Part shown: in pieces, positions 6,818 through 14,784 of the stretch
Position numbering within the stretch: position 1 is the stretch's first letter
Layout of the letters: each line of letters starts with the position of its first letter
Source: Chryseobacterium camelliae
GTDB lineage: Bacteria; Bacteroidota; Bacteroidia; Flavobacteriales; Weeksellaceae
DNA: 64,000 bases
NCBI RefSeq assembly: GCF_027920545.1
Contig: NZ_CP115859.1
Coordinates: 744,001 to 808,000 of the forward strand
Direction: 5' to 3'
The notes under the pieces: model-generated
Told to the model about the DNA's origin: nothing
Databases searched by the model: none
The model's input: the letters and a program-made list of their open reading frames with translations, nothing else
Translations under genes and position numbers: made by a program

Positions 6818-7999
6818 ATGTTAAGAATTAACGACATAAAAATAACAGGTATTGGTCCTATTAAAAATTTAGAATTAACTTTCAATAATCATTTCAATAT
6901 TATTTGTGGTCAAAATGGAATAGGTAAAACAACTATTTTAGATTGTTTAGCTCAATCATTTGGAGCCAATTACACTTCGTTAAAAAAAACCGCAGGTCTG
7001 CAAAGCGGAAATTGGACTATTGAAATTTCAATTAATGGTCACACACAAAACAAGTCCTTTGACATTACTTCTTTTCATCCAAATGAAAATACTTATAACG
7101 GAGCAAACGGGCTTTATGAAAGTTCTAACGATATTATAGTATTCAAAACACATCGTGATATTCCTTATCAGCAATTAAGCTCATTGGTTACAAATCCTCA
7201 AAAACAAATCCACGACTTTGCTCACGAAACAATGCTTGGGTCATTCCCAAATAACTTGAAGAATTGGTTTGTAAGTCAACATTTGTGGTCAGCTCACGAA
7301 AATCATTTAGATGAACAACAGATTAGGAATATCAATTTAGCGAAGGAATGCTTTAGTATTTTGAATTCAGAAATTTCATTTAGTAAGGTAATTCCCAACT
7401 CGAATGATATAATGTTAAATACGCCAAATGGAGAAATTTATTTTGAATATTTATCATCAGGCTATAAATCTTGTATGGCTGTATTACTTGGGTTAATTAA
7501 AGAGATTGAGTTTCGATATAAAAACCCAAGTAAATTCATAAAAGATTTCGAAGGAATAGTTTTCATTGACGAAATTGATTTGCATTTGCATCCTGAATGG
7601 CAAGCCAAAATCTGTCAAGCATTAAAAGTTATTCTACCGAATGCACAAGTATTTACATCAACACATAGCCCTCATATTATTCAAGTGGCAGATGCTAACG
7701 AAATCATTCCTCTAACACTTGATGATGCAAATGAGATTAAATTAAATCCAATTATTAATCAAGAATATGGTTGCCAGGGTTGGACAGTTGAAGAAATATT
7801 AACTGATGTTATGGGAATGGAAGAAACAAGAACTTCTACATATTTAGATGCCATAATAAATTTTAATTCTGCGCTTGACAATGATGATTTTGAAGCTGCA
7901 AATGTTCAGTTTTTAATTCTAGATGCAATGTTACATCCAGAAAATTCACTAAGAAAAATATTAAAAATTCAATTAACTGGAATTTCTGCAAATGATTAA
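6818..7999 (+). CDS. ptuA: Septu-type anti-phage ATPase PtuA (AAA / ABC-type)
   Basis: 393 residues. Walker A GQNGIGKTT at residues 31-39, an ABC-signature-like YLSSGYKSCMAVLL in the second half, Walker B IVFIDEIDLHLHPEW and the switch STHSPHII. This is the SMC/OLD-like ATPase arrangement with a short insertion in place of a long coiled coil. The C-terminal GWTVEEILTDVMGMEE and LHPEN segments recall the tails of Septu and retron-associated ATPases. In Septu, PtuA forms a complex with the HNH nuclease PtuB and restrains or licenses DNA cleavage during phage infection. Here ptuB follows with an 8-bp overlap. No reverse transcriptase is nearby, so this is a stand-alone system, not a retron. The gene is visibly AT-richer than its surroundings, as expected of horizontally moved defence genes. 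Confidence 0.8.
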   Translation: MLRINDIKITGIGPIKNLELTFNNHFNIICGQNGIGKTTILDCLAQSFGANYTSLKKTAGLQSGNWTIEISINGHTQNKSFDITSFHPNENTYNGANGLYESSNDIIVFKTHRDIPYQQLSSLVTNPQKQIHDFAHETMLGSFPNNLKNWFVSQHLWSAHENHLDEQQIRNINLAKECFSILNSEISFSKVIPNSNDIMLNTPNGEIYFEYLSSGYKSCMAVLLGLIKEIEFRYKNPSKFIKDFEGIVFIDEIDLHLHPEWQAKICQALKVILPNAQVFTSTHSPHIIQVADANEIIPLTLDDANEIKLNPIINQEYGCQGWTVEEILTDVMGMEETRTSTYLDAIINFNSALDNDDFEAANVQFLILDAMLHPENSLRKILKIQLTGISAND

Positions 8000-8744
8000 A
8001 TTAAATAGAACACCCAAACCTATAGAACTTACAGATGCAGTCAAAAATAATTTAACAAATGAGTTTAAATCTACTGGCAAATCTGTTTGGAATACTGATT
8101 ACATAAAAAAAGGATTATTAAGTTTTTCTCATAATAAATGTTGTTATTGTGAAACTAATATAAAAGAAGAAAGCAAATATTTAGAAGTTGAGCATTTCCA
8201 CCACAAAGAAACTTATAAAGATGAAGTTTTAGACTGGGAAAACTTATTACCTTCTTGTAAAAGATGTAATGGTACAAAAAATGATCACGACACTAAATTA
8301 GAACCGATAGTTGACCCAAGTAAAATTGATCCAAAAAATCATTTAAAATATTGGCGTTACAGAATAAAGGGCTCTGATGAATTGGGTAAGCTTACTGTTT
8401 CTGTTCTAAAACTAAATGACCAAGATAGGTTAGTAAAGAAAAGATTTGAAATAGGGAATGCAATTCAAGAAAGATTAGAACAATTAAATGAATTAACTGA
8501 TGATTATATTAATGGTATTCAAAGAAGTACACGTAGAAAGAACAGAATTGTCAATGGAATAAAAGATCTTATGAAAGAAGGTCTTCCTAGTTCGATCTAT
8601 TCGGCAACTGCAGCAACTGTAATTTTAACTGATACGGAATTCGATACATTAAAAAGAAAGTTGAATTCAGTAGATTTGTGGGATGCAGAATTATCTCAAT
8701 TAGAGATTCATATTACAACAACAGCATTAGACCTTGAAAGATGA
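7992..8744 (+). CDS. ptuB: Septu-type HNH endonuclease PtuB
   Basis: 250 residues. The HNH core spans about residues 48-100: zinc ligands in CCYC (Cys50/51 and Cys53) and CKRC (Cys89, Cys92), the catalytic VEH (Glu67-His68) and the Asn84/Asn93 region WENLLPSCKRCNGTKNDH. The helical C-terminal half fits the PtuB / retron-associated HNH family. The ATG overlaps the ptuA stop (ATGATTAA), which indicates translational coupling. It is the effector that should cut DNA when released by PtuA. It ends at a strong terminator facing hutU. No third Septu gene is seen. Confidence 0.8.
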   Translation: MIKLNRTPKPIELTDAVKNNLTNEFKSTGKSVWNTDYIKKGLLSFSHNKCCYCETNIKEESKYLEVEHFHHKETYKDEVLDWENLLPSCKRCNGTKNDHDTKLEPIVDPSKIDPKNHLKYWRYRIKGSDELGKLTVSVLKLNDQDRLVKKRFEIGNAIQERLEQLNELTDDYINGIQRSTRRKNRIVNGIKDLMKEGLPSSIYSATAATVILTDTEFDTLKRKLNSVDLWDAELSQLEIHITTTALDLER

Positions 8745-8745
8745 T

Positions 8746-8775
8746 AAAAAAACCTGCCTCATGGCAGGTTTTTAA
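8746..8775. terminator. Bidirectional terminator between ptuB and hutU
   Basis: AAAAACCTGCC TCAT GGCAGGTTTTT: perfect 10-11 bp stem, A-run before and T-run after, so it can serve both convergent genes. Begins one base after the ptuB stop. Confidence 0.85.
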
Positions 8776-8788
8776 TATTTAAAAAGTC

Positions 8789-10774
8789 CTAAAACAAATT
8801 ATCATCCACAATATTCGGAAGCGTTACTTTTAAATTCGGTTCTACTTCCATGGCTCTTTTAATGGCGAAAATAGCGCCTTCATTTCTTGCCCAGCTGCGT
8901 CTTGAGATTCCGTTGTTCACATCCCAGAACAGCATTGATTTTAATCTTCTGTCGGCATCATCGCTTCCATCCAACAACATCCCGAAACCACCGTTGATTA
9001 CTTCTCCCCAGCCAACGCCACCTCCATTGTGAATAGAAACCCAGGTTGCCCCACGGAAACTGTCACCAATCACATTGTGGATCGCCATATCTGCCGTAAA
9101 TCTTGAACCGTCGTAGATATTGGAAGTCTCTCTGTATGGAGAATCCGTTCCCGAAACATCGTGATGGTCTCTACCCAATACTACCGGTCCGATCTCCCCG
9201 TTTTTAATGGCTTTATTGAAAGCTTCTGCAATCTTCATTCTTCCTTCCGCATCCGCATATAAGATTCTCGCCTGTGAACCTACCACAAGTTTATTTTCCT
9301 GCGCTCCCTTGATCCACTGAATATTGTCTTTCATCTGCTGCTGGATCTCCTCAGGAGAGTTCTGCTGAATTTCTTCCAGCACCGCACAGGCAATATCATC
9401 GGTTTTCTGTAAGTCTTCCGGCTTTCCGCTGGTACACACCCAACGGAACGGCCCGAAACCGTAATCGAAACACATCGGTCCCATAATATCCTGAACATAA
9501 GAAGGGAATTTAAATTCTCTTCCCAACGTAGGATTTTCTGCCATTACATCGGCTCCCGCTCTTGAAGCTTCCAACAGGAAAGCATTTCCGTAATCGAAGA
9601 AATAGGTTCCTTTTTCCGTATGCTTATTGATGGCAGCAGCGTGTCTTCTCAACGTCTCCTGAACTTTATCCTTAAATAATTCAGGGTCTTCCGCCATCAT
9701 TTTATTGGATTCCTCAAAACTTTGCCCGACAGGATAATAACCTCCCGCCCAAGGATTGTGCAACGAAGTCTGGTCTGAACCGATATCGATTCTTAAATTT
9801 TCCTGATCGAATTTCTCCCAAACCTCCACAATATTTCCAAGGTAAGCAAGAGAAACGGTTTCTTTATCTTCCTGGGCTTGTCTCACTCTTGCTACCAGCT
9901 CGTCAAGGTTTTCATGGATTTCGTTCACCCATTTCTGATCGTGACGAATTTTAGTAATCTTTGGATTCACCTCGGCACAAACGGTAACACAACCTGCAAT
10001 ATTTCCTGCTTTCGGCTGAGCTCCACTCATTCCTCCCAAACCTGAAGTCACGAAAAGCCCGCCTTTAGGTTCTTTATGTATTTTTCTGAACGCATTTAAA
10101 ACGGTAATCGTAGTCCCATGAACAATTCCCTGCGGACCGATATACATATAGCTTCCTGCCGTCATTTGTCCGTACTGCGTCACACCCAACGCATTGAATT
10201 TCTCCCAGTCATCCGGCTTAGAGTAATTCGGGATCATCATTCCGTTGGTAACCACCACTCTCGGCGCATCTTTGTGAGAAGGGAACAATCCCATCGGATG
10301 GCCTGAGTACATTACCAAAGTCTGTTCGTCTGTCATTTCAGACAAATATTTCATCGTCAAAAGATACTGTGCCCAGTTGGAAAACACCGCTCCGTTTCCA
10401 CCATACGTAATCAGTTCATGGGGATGCTGCGCCACCGAATAATCCAGGTTGTTCTGAATCATCAGCATGATCGCTTTTGCCTGCTCAGATTTTCCCGGAT
10501 ATTCAGCAATCGGTCTCGCCTTCATCTCATAATCCGGACGGAAACGGTACATATAAATTCTGCCGTATTTTTCCAACTCCTCCTTAAATTCAGGCAGTAA
10601 TTCGGCATGAAACTGAGGTTCAAAATAACGTAAAGCGTTCTTCAGGGCTAATTTTTTCTCTTCGTCTCCTAAAATTTCTTTACGCTTCGGCGCATGGTTG
10701 ATATTGGTTTCGTAAGGTCTGGATGTCGGTAACTGGCTTGGAATGCCTTGTTGTATCTGTTCCTGGAAAGTCAT
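8789..10774 (-). CDS. hutU: Urocanate hydratase
   Basis: 661 residues, collinear over its full length with urocanases of the longer (Bacteroidota) type. Converts urocanate to imidazolone propionate in histidine breakdown, using tightly bound NAD+ as an electrophile. Recognisable stretches are VMYSGHPMGLFPSH, GLGGMSGAQPKAGNIAG (dinucleotide region, about 250-265) and DYGNAFLLEASRAGADV with the GFGPFRWVCTSG loop whose Cys is near the active site. No other hut gene is in the window. The protein ends DDNLF, and the DNA coding these last residues is partly duplicated at 6530-6549. Confidence 0.95.
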   Translation of the reverse strand: MTFQEQIQQGIPSQLPTSRPYETNINHAPKRKEILGDEEKKLALKNALRYFEPQFHAELLPEFKEELEKYGRIYMYRFRPDYEMKARPIAEYPGKSEQAKAIMLMIQNNLDYSVAQHPHELITYGGNGAVFSNWAQYLLTMKYLSEMTDEQTLVMYSGHPMGLFPSHKDAPRVVVTNGMMIPNYSKPDDWEKFNALGVTQYGQMTAGSYMYIGPQGIVHGTTITVLNAFRKIHKEPKGGLFVTSGLGGMSGAQPKAGNIAGCVTVCAEVNPKITKIRHDQKWVNEIHENLDELVARVRQAQEDKETVSLAYLGNIVEVWEKFDQENLRIDIGSDQTSLHNPWAGGYYPVGQSFEESNKMMAEDPELFKDKVQETLRRHAAAINKHTEKGTYFFDYGNAFLLEASRAGADVMAENPTLGREFKFPSYVQDIMGPMCFDYGFGPFRWVCTSGKPEDLQKTDDIACAVLEEIQQNSPEEIQQQMKDNIQWIKGAQENKLVVGSQARILYADAEGRMKIAEAFNKAIKNGEIGPVVLGRDHHDVSGTDSPYRETSNIYDGSRFTADMAIHNVIGDSFRGATWVSIHNGGGVGWGEVINGGFGMLLDGSDDADRRLKSMLFWDVNNGISRRSWARNEGAIFAIKRAMEVEPNLKVTLPNIVDDNLF

Positions 10775-10867
10775 AGTACAGTTTAAGTTCAGTTAAAATT
10801 TCAAAGTTTTAAAGATATTCAAATTAAAAAATCCCTGCAAATAATGTGTAAAAATTCGCAATCCGGG

Positions 10868-11020
10868 GGAATTCCCCTCCTCTGGAGGGGTGGCGAAAAT
10901 TCGTAAGAATTTTTGACGGGGTGGTTTGAGACGATGAGAGTTTTAAACTATTACCCGTTTTTTCTAGAACCACCCCGTCTTCTCCCTTTGGTCGAATCCA
11001 CCCCTCCAAAGGAGGGGAAT
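10868..11020. repeat. Foldback repeat at the 3' side of the DUF559 gene
   Basis: Left arm 10868-10927 (AATTCCCCTCC, CTGGAGGGGTGG, GACGGGGTGGTTT) and right arm 10967-11020 (GAACCACCCCGTC, TCCACCCCTCC, AAAGGAGGGGAAT) are inverted copies with a 39-bp centre. Each arm also has its own CCCCTCC / GGAGGGG hairpin. The right arm is repeated in direct orientation at 11490-11542, on the other side of the DUF559 gene. Confidence 0.8.
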
Positions 11021-11036
11021 GTTGTTGTGTGTAGCT

Positions 11037-11456
11037 TTATCGGTGGGCGTAATGTTCAATAATAAAATCTTCCAGCTCTTTCATAACGACACCCAGGTTG
11101 TTTTTAATATCGAAATCTGTAATTCTAAAAACATATAATCCAAAAGATTCCAGGTATTTCTGCCTTTCCAAATCATAAGATTCTTTTACATCATGGCTCC
11201 AGCCGTCAATTTCTATCACTAATCCGAGTGTTTTCACATAAAAATCAACGATATAATTTCCTATAATTCGTTGTCTGTCAAAATCTATCCTGTGGAAGCT
11301 TCCTGCTCGGACCTTTTTCCAGAACAGCACTTCGCTGAGGATTCCGGCTTTCCGTTTCCCGTTGAGTAACCGTTTTAATCTGGGGTTATAAGGCAGGCCT
11401 TCTATATAGTTTTTGTAAATGGAAATTTCGTTGATGAGAGTTAGGATTTCTTTCAT
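11037..11456 (-). CDS. DUF559 family endonuclease-like protein (Vsr / PD-(D/E)XK fold)
   Basis: 139 residues, the normal size for DUF559. The catalytic signature is visible in the middle: VRAGSFHRIDFDRQRIIGNY, IVDFYVKTLGLVIEIDGWSH, that is an Asp and the E-x-D of a PD-(D/E)XK nuclease followed by His. Members are small proteins related to very-short-patch repair nucleases; their biological role is not established. Direct repeats of about 53 bp flank the gene closely, 16 bp after the stop and 33 bp before the start. The start at 11456 gives the complete N-terminal helix. Confidence 0.8.
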   Translation of the reverse strand: MKEILTLINEISIYKNYIEGLPYNPRLKRLLNGKRKAGILSEVLFWKKVRAGSFHRIDFDRQRIIGNYIVDFYVKTLGLVIEIDGWSHDVKESYDLERQKYLESFGLYVFRITDFDIKNNLGVVMKELEDFIIEHYAHR

Positions 11457-11489
11457 TATTTGTTGTTTTTGGGTGTTTGTATGTTTTTT

Positions 11490-11542
11490 GAACCACCCCG
11501 TCTTCTCCCTCCGGTCGAATCCACCCCTCCAAGGGAGGGGAA
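11490..11542. repeat. Single-arm copy of the CCACCCCGTC / CCCCTCC repeat
   Basis: Same orientation and about 90 percent the same sequence as 10967-11020 (GAACCACCCCGTC, TCTCCCT, GGTCGAATCCACCCCTCC, GGGAGGGGAATT). With that copy it brackets the DUF559 gene. Confidence 0.8.
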
Positions 11543-11581
11543 TTTCTGCGGCGGATAGTCAGAATGGTTCTTATCAAAAAT

Positions 11582-11613
11582 AAAAAACCTCACTGAATTT
11601 CAGTAAGGTGTTC
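11582..11613 (-). terminator. Terminator of the acidic protein gene
   Basis: AACCTCACTGA AATT-centred stem with TCAGTAAGGT, preceded on the plus strand by AAAAAA, which is the T-run of a minus-strand terminator. 20 bp after the stop at 11633. Confidence 0.7.
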
Positions 11614-11632
11614 AATATCTTGTGGGTAAAGT

Positions 11633-11923
11633 TTATGTTAAAACATCATCATTTTCCTCTTCGTGGTCATCTGCATTATCGCTCCGGCTCCAATAGTTAT
11701 TTTCTTCATCTTCACTCCCGATTTCTTCCATATTATCGTCATCATCCACTCCCGGAATATCCAGTCCTTTATCTAGACTGTCATAATAATCTTCATCTTC
11801 TATCGGTTTTCCGTCGCCGTCGAGAGGAATATGTCTTTCGCGATTGAAAATATCTTCGTTGGATTTGTATTCCCGCTGTTCCAATCTTCTGTCTTGTTCT
11901 TGTTTGCTATTTTCAGGTATCAT
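11633..11923 (-). CDS. Small, highly acidic hypothetical protein
   Basis: 96 residues, no family recognised. About a third of the residues are Asp or Glu, concentrated in the C-terminal half (GVDDDDNMEEIGSEDEENNY), preceded by a polar N-terminus with NSKQEQDRRLEQREYKSNED. No signal peptide or membrane segment, probably disordered. It has its own terminator, which supports a real gene. Confidence 0.55.
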   Translation of the reverse strand: MIPENSKQEQDRRLEQREYKSNEDIFNRERHIPLDGDGKPIEDEDYYDSLDKGLDIPGVDDDDNMEEIGSEDEENNYWSRSDNADDHEEENDDVLT

Positions 11924-12040
11924 GATTTTCGTATTTAGTGGTTACCTAAATTTAAACAAAAATAATTCCAAGTTCCTAAGAATTTTGAGAATAAATATCA
12001 TTTTTATTTTGTCGTAAATTTTGCAGGATTCTTCATAAAC

Positions 12041-12075
12041 AAAAAACCTCACTTCCATAAAAAAGTGAGGTTTCT
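12041..12075. terminator. Bidirectional terminator hairpin
   Basis: AAAAAACCTCACTT CCATAAAA AAGTGAGGTTT; 9-10 bp stem with an A-run before and T-rich sequence after. On the minus strand it follows the gene remnant ending at 12095. Confidence 0.7.
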
Positions 12076-12094
12076 CTAACTTTACTATTAAAAA

Positions 12095-12208
12095 TTATTT
12101 TTCTTCATCTTTATGTTTATTCCAAGCTTTGGCAGCGGTTTTCCGAATACTAAAACCTGTGATGACTGAAATGTCTATATCAATAAGAGGGTTCTGTTTT
12201 GAGTCCAA
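12095..12208 (-). pseudogene. Remnant of a small gene without an ATG
   Basis: A minus-strand frame of 37 codons ends GFSIRKTAAKAWNKHKDEEK and stops 20 bp before a good terminator. It is closed upstream by TAA at 12209 and has no ATG, only a TTG at its very beginning. The terminator suggests the 3' end of a formerly longer gene. It accounts for most of the 311-bp gap 11924-12234. Confidence 0.3.
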
Positions 12209-12234
12209 TTATCATTCCGAACGCTGCAAAAAAA

Positions 12235-12630
12235 TTATTTTTTTATTTGAATTAATTCTCCTTTTCTCTTCATTATATTTTTGTAGTCCCACTGAATTTT
12301 TTCAGATTTCTGAAGACACCTTTTCAGATCCTCTTCATTAATTTCTGATACATCATTATAAAATACTGAAGCATCCTGAAATTTTTCCCCATGAACGTTC
12401 AGAAGACCTTCATTAAATGATTTTCCGCTCCAGAACATTAGTCGAATTCCCTTCTTTTGCTTGCTGTATCCTACAATAGGATTTCCCTCCAAAAACCAGA
12501 CAGGATGCGCATGCCATACTCTGGATTCGGCCTCTATCAAATTTTCACTGATGATTTCAGAGAGTTTCTCACAGATCTGTTGATCCGGCTCTGTTTGTGA
12601 TTCGTTGTATTTTTGGATATCGGAACTCAT
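12235..12630 (-). CDS. DUF1801 domain protein
   Basis: 131 residues. The sequence ESRVWHAHPVWFLEGNPIVG then GYSKQKKGIRLMFWSGKS is typical of DUF1801 (YdhG-like fold), cytoplasmic, of unknown biochemical role. The C-terminus is basic (MKRKGELIQIKK). It is single, with no operon partner; the 122-bp spacer to pcm carries a fragment of another dispersed motif (AGATTCCTACGGAATGACA, 12677-12695). Confidence 0.7.
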   Translation of the reverse strand: MSSDIQKYNESQTEPDQQICEKLSEIISENLIEAESRVWHAHPVWFLEGNPIVGYSKQKKGIRLMFWSGKSFNEGLLNVHGEKFQDASVFYNDVSEINEEDLKRCLQKSEKIQWDYKNIMKRKGELIQIKK

Positions 12631-12752
12631 GTTTTAGTTTTATTATTAATACGATTCTGTCACAGCTTAATTGTTTAGATTCCTACGGAATGACAAAAAG
12701 ACTGCTTAAAGTTAAGCAATCCTATTTAAAATCTTAAATATAATAAAAGCGT

Positions 12753-13403
12753 TTACTGATTGGTGCTTCCCAACATCGGTACAAATTTATAGGCCCCGAA
12801 TTCCTCTTTCTCAAATTCAGTCGGAGAAACTTTTGTGAATCTATATAAAACCTGCTCATCGGTAGGTCCTAAAGGAATAACCATTTTTCCGCCAACTTTC
12901 AATTGTTTCAATAATTCTGTCGGCAGCACAGAAGCACCACAAGTCACAATGATTTTGTCAAATGGAGCAAAAGTAGGAAGTCCCGCAAAACCGTCTCCAA
13001 AACTCTGAAATTTTGGAAACAAATGCATTTCACGAAGTTTTTTCTTAGAAAAGTCAAACAGGTCTTTTTGTCTTTCAACGGTATAAACATGGGCTTTCAT
13101 TGCCAATAAAACCGCCGTCTGATACCCACATCCGGTTCCGATTTCAAGAATTTTTTCGCCCTGCTTTACCTGTAAAAGTTCGGACTGCTCGGCAACCGTT
13201 GAAGGATGTGAAATCGTTTGGTGGGCCAGAATAGGAAAAGCACGGTCTTCATAGGCAAAATCTTCAAAAATACTTTCAATGAAAAGATGTCTCGGAACTT
13301 CATTCATTGCCGAAAGTACATTTTCATCCGAAATTCCGATCCTGTTTCGTAGATAATCCACTAAAATTTTTCTTTTTCCTTTGTGTACAAACGAATCCTG
13401 CAT
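12753..13403 (-). CDS. pcm: Protein-L-isoaspartate O-methyltransferase
   Basis: 216 residues, normal for bacterial Pcm. Methylates L-isoaspartyl residues with S-adenosylmethionine to start repair of aged proteins. Seen are the family strand order with PRHLFIESIFEDFAYEDRAF (substrate loop with the conserved acidic and Tyr residues), the HQTISHPSTVAEQSELL segment, the SAM loop ILEIGTGCGYQTAVLLAM (about 83-100) and the post-II region GDGFAGLPTFAPFDKIIVTC. The start codon is practically at the predicted transcription start, so the messenger may be leaderless. Confidence 0.93.
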   Translation of the reverse strand: MQDSFVHKGKRKILVDYLRNRIGISDENVLSAMNEVPRHLFIESIFEDFAYEDRAFPILAHQTISHPSTVAEQSELLQVKQGEKILEIGTGCGYQTAVLLAMKAHVYTVERQKDLFDFSKKKLREMHLFPKFQSFGDGFAGLPTFAPFDKIIVTCGASVLPTELLKQLKVGGKMVIPLGPTDEQVLYRFTKVSPTEFEKEEFGAYKFVPMLGSTNQ

Positions 13404-13407
13404 GTCA

Positions 13408-13415
13408 CAAAAATA
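13408..13415 (-). promoter_or_regulatory. -7 element of pcm
   Basis: Minus-strand TATTTTTG, full match to TAnnTTTG, ending 5 bp before the pcm ATG. No clear TTG at -33. Confidence 0.45.
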
Positions 13416-13525
13416 AGAAATTTTGTTGATGGTTTATAGTTGTTTGTTAATCGTTTTAAATTTCTAACAACTGTCAACTTCTAACCACCAACAAATTGTT
13501 ATCTTTACAAAAATTTAATACAGCT

Positions 13526-14488
13526 ATGTTAAAAGCAGGTTTGGTAGGAGCCGGACATTTAGGAAAAATACATTTACGTCTTCTTAATCAGTCAGATAAA
13601 TATGAATTTGTAGGTTTCCATGATAAAGATGTAGAAAACGGAAAAAAATTAGAAGCCGAATTCGGATACAAATATTTTGAGAATTTCGATGAATTGCTGG
13701 AGCAAATCGAGATGCTGGACATTGTAACTCCCACCATTTATCATTACGATTATGCCTTGAAAGCCATTGAAAAAAAGCTTCATTTTTTTATTGAAAAACC
13801 TGTAACGCAAACTTTGCAGCAAGCTGAAGAAATTCTTTATAAATGCCGTGAAAATGGTATTAAAGCTCAGGTTGGGCACGTTGAAAGGTACAACCCCGCT
13901 TTTATCGGAGCGAAGGATTATATCCAGGACCCCATGTTCATTGAAATCCATAGACTGGCAGAGTTCAACCCTCGCGGAACGGATGTTTCTGTTGTACTGG
14001 ATTTAATGATCCATGATCTTGACATTCTGTTAAGCATTGTAAAATCTAAAGTGAAAAACATTCATGCAAGCGGTGTCTGTGTGGTAAGCAAAACTCCGGA
14101 TATTGCCAATGCCAGGATTGAGTTTGAGAACGGATGTGTTGCCAATCTTACAACTTCCCGAATTTCGATGAAAGCCATGAGAAAAAGTCGATTTTTCCAA
14201 AAAGACGCTTATGTTTCGGTTGATTTCTTAGAGAAAAAGGCGGAAGTGATCAGAATGAAAGATGCTCCTGAAAATCCTACCCCTTTTGATATGATTATTG
14301 AAAATGCAGAAGGTGAAAAGAATCAGATTTTGTTTGAATATCCGAACATCCAGCCTAATAATGCCATTTTAGACGAACTCGAAAGCTTTGCTGATGCGAT
14401 TACTGAAAGTAAAAATGTAGAGGTTTCTTTGGAAGACGGTACTGAAGCGCTAAAAGTGGCTTTGGAGATTATGAAGCTGATTTCCTAA
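13526..14488 (+). CDS. Gfo/Idh/MocA family oxidoreductase
   Basis: NAD(P)-dependent sugar or related dehydrogenase; substrate unknown. With the ATG at 13526 the protein is 320 residues and begins MLKAGLVGAGHLGKIHL, placing the Rossmann GxGxxG at residues 7-12. An in-frame start 30 bp upstream would precede the fold without purpose, so 13526 is preferred. FIEKPVTQTLQQAEEIL holds the family's EKP lysine; GHVERYNPAF and the DLMIHDLDILL segment (His in the active-site area) belong to the C-terminal domain. The -7-like TATCTTTA lies at 13500-13507. Single gene with its own terminator. Confidence 0.85.
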   Translation: MLKAGLVGAGHLGKIHLRLLNQSDKYEFVGFHDKDVENGKKLEAEFGYKYFENFDELLEQIEMLDIVTPTIYHYDYALKAIEKKLHFFIEKPVTQTLQQAEEILYKCRENGIKAQVGHVERYNPAFIGAKDYIQDPMFIEIHRLAEFNPRGTDVSVVLDLMIHDLDILLSIVKSKVKNIHASGVCVVSKTPDIANARIEFENGCVANLTTSRISMKAMRKSRFFQKDAYVSVDFLEKKAEVIRMKDAPENPTPFDMIIENAEGEKNQILFEYPNIQPNNAILDELESFADAITESKNVEVSLEDGTEALKVALEIMKLIS

Positions 14489-14520
14489 TTTGAATCACAT
14501 GAATTTTTAAATTGATATAC

Positions 14521-14543
14521 AACGGGCTTTAGCCCGTTTTTTT
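14521..14543 (+). terminator. Terminator after the Gfo/Idh/MocA gene
   Basis: AACGGGCTTTAGCCCGTTTTTTT: perfect GC-rich stem with T-run, 32 bp after the stop codon. Bases 14544-14718 show nothing. Confidence 0.9.
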
Positions 14544-14718
14544 ATGAACAAATTTCAAAATCGGTTTTAACCAAAATCTTTTTCAACCATTAAGATAAAT
14601 TAAGTTATTAAGGTTGGTTAAGAAATGATCGCAGTCTTACATTCAGCCTTAATCTATCAATTTTGATAAAATCTTTTGGACTTATTTTTTATTTAATTTT
14701 AATTCAACAATTTTTAGA

Positions 14719-14726
14719 TATATTTG
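14719..14726 (+). promoter_or_regulatory. -7 element of the GH5 gene
   Basis: TATATTTG, full TAnnTTTG match, 58 bp before the ATG. No -33 TTG at the right distance. Confidence 0.4.
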
Positions 14727-14784
14727 TCATTGTATAACTATAATTCTTAAAAATAATCCCTTATTATTAAATAATTAAACTATT

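Noticed and set aside
6489..8744. Retron association of the PtuA/PtuB pair
   Set aside because: No reverse transcriptase reading frame and no msr/msd-like RNA structure near the pair; the flanks are repeats and hutU.
8850..10600. Short plus-strand frames opposite hutU
   Set aside because: Shadow frames of a well-supported coding sequence, without start signals or family resemblance.
10824..11009. Reading frame MEGWIRPKGEDGVV on the minus strand (and a similar one at 11386-11577)
   Set aside because: These are translations of the CCACCCCGTC / CCCCTCC repeat arms, not genes.
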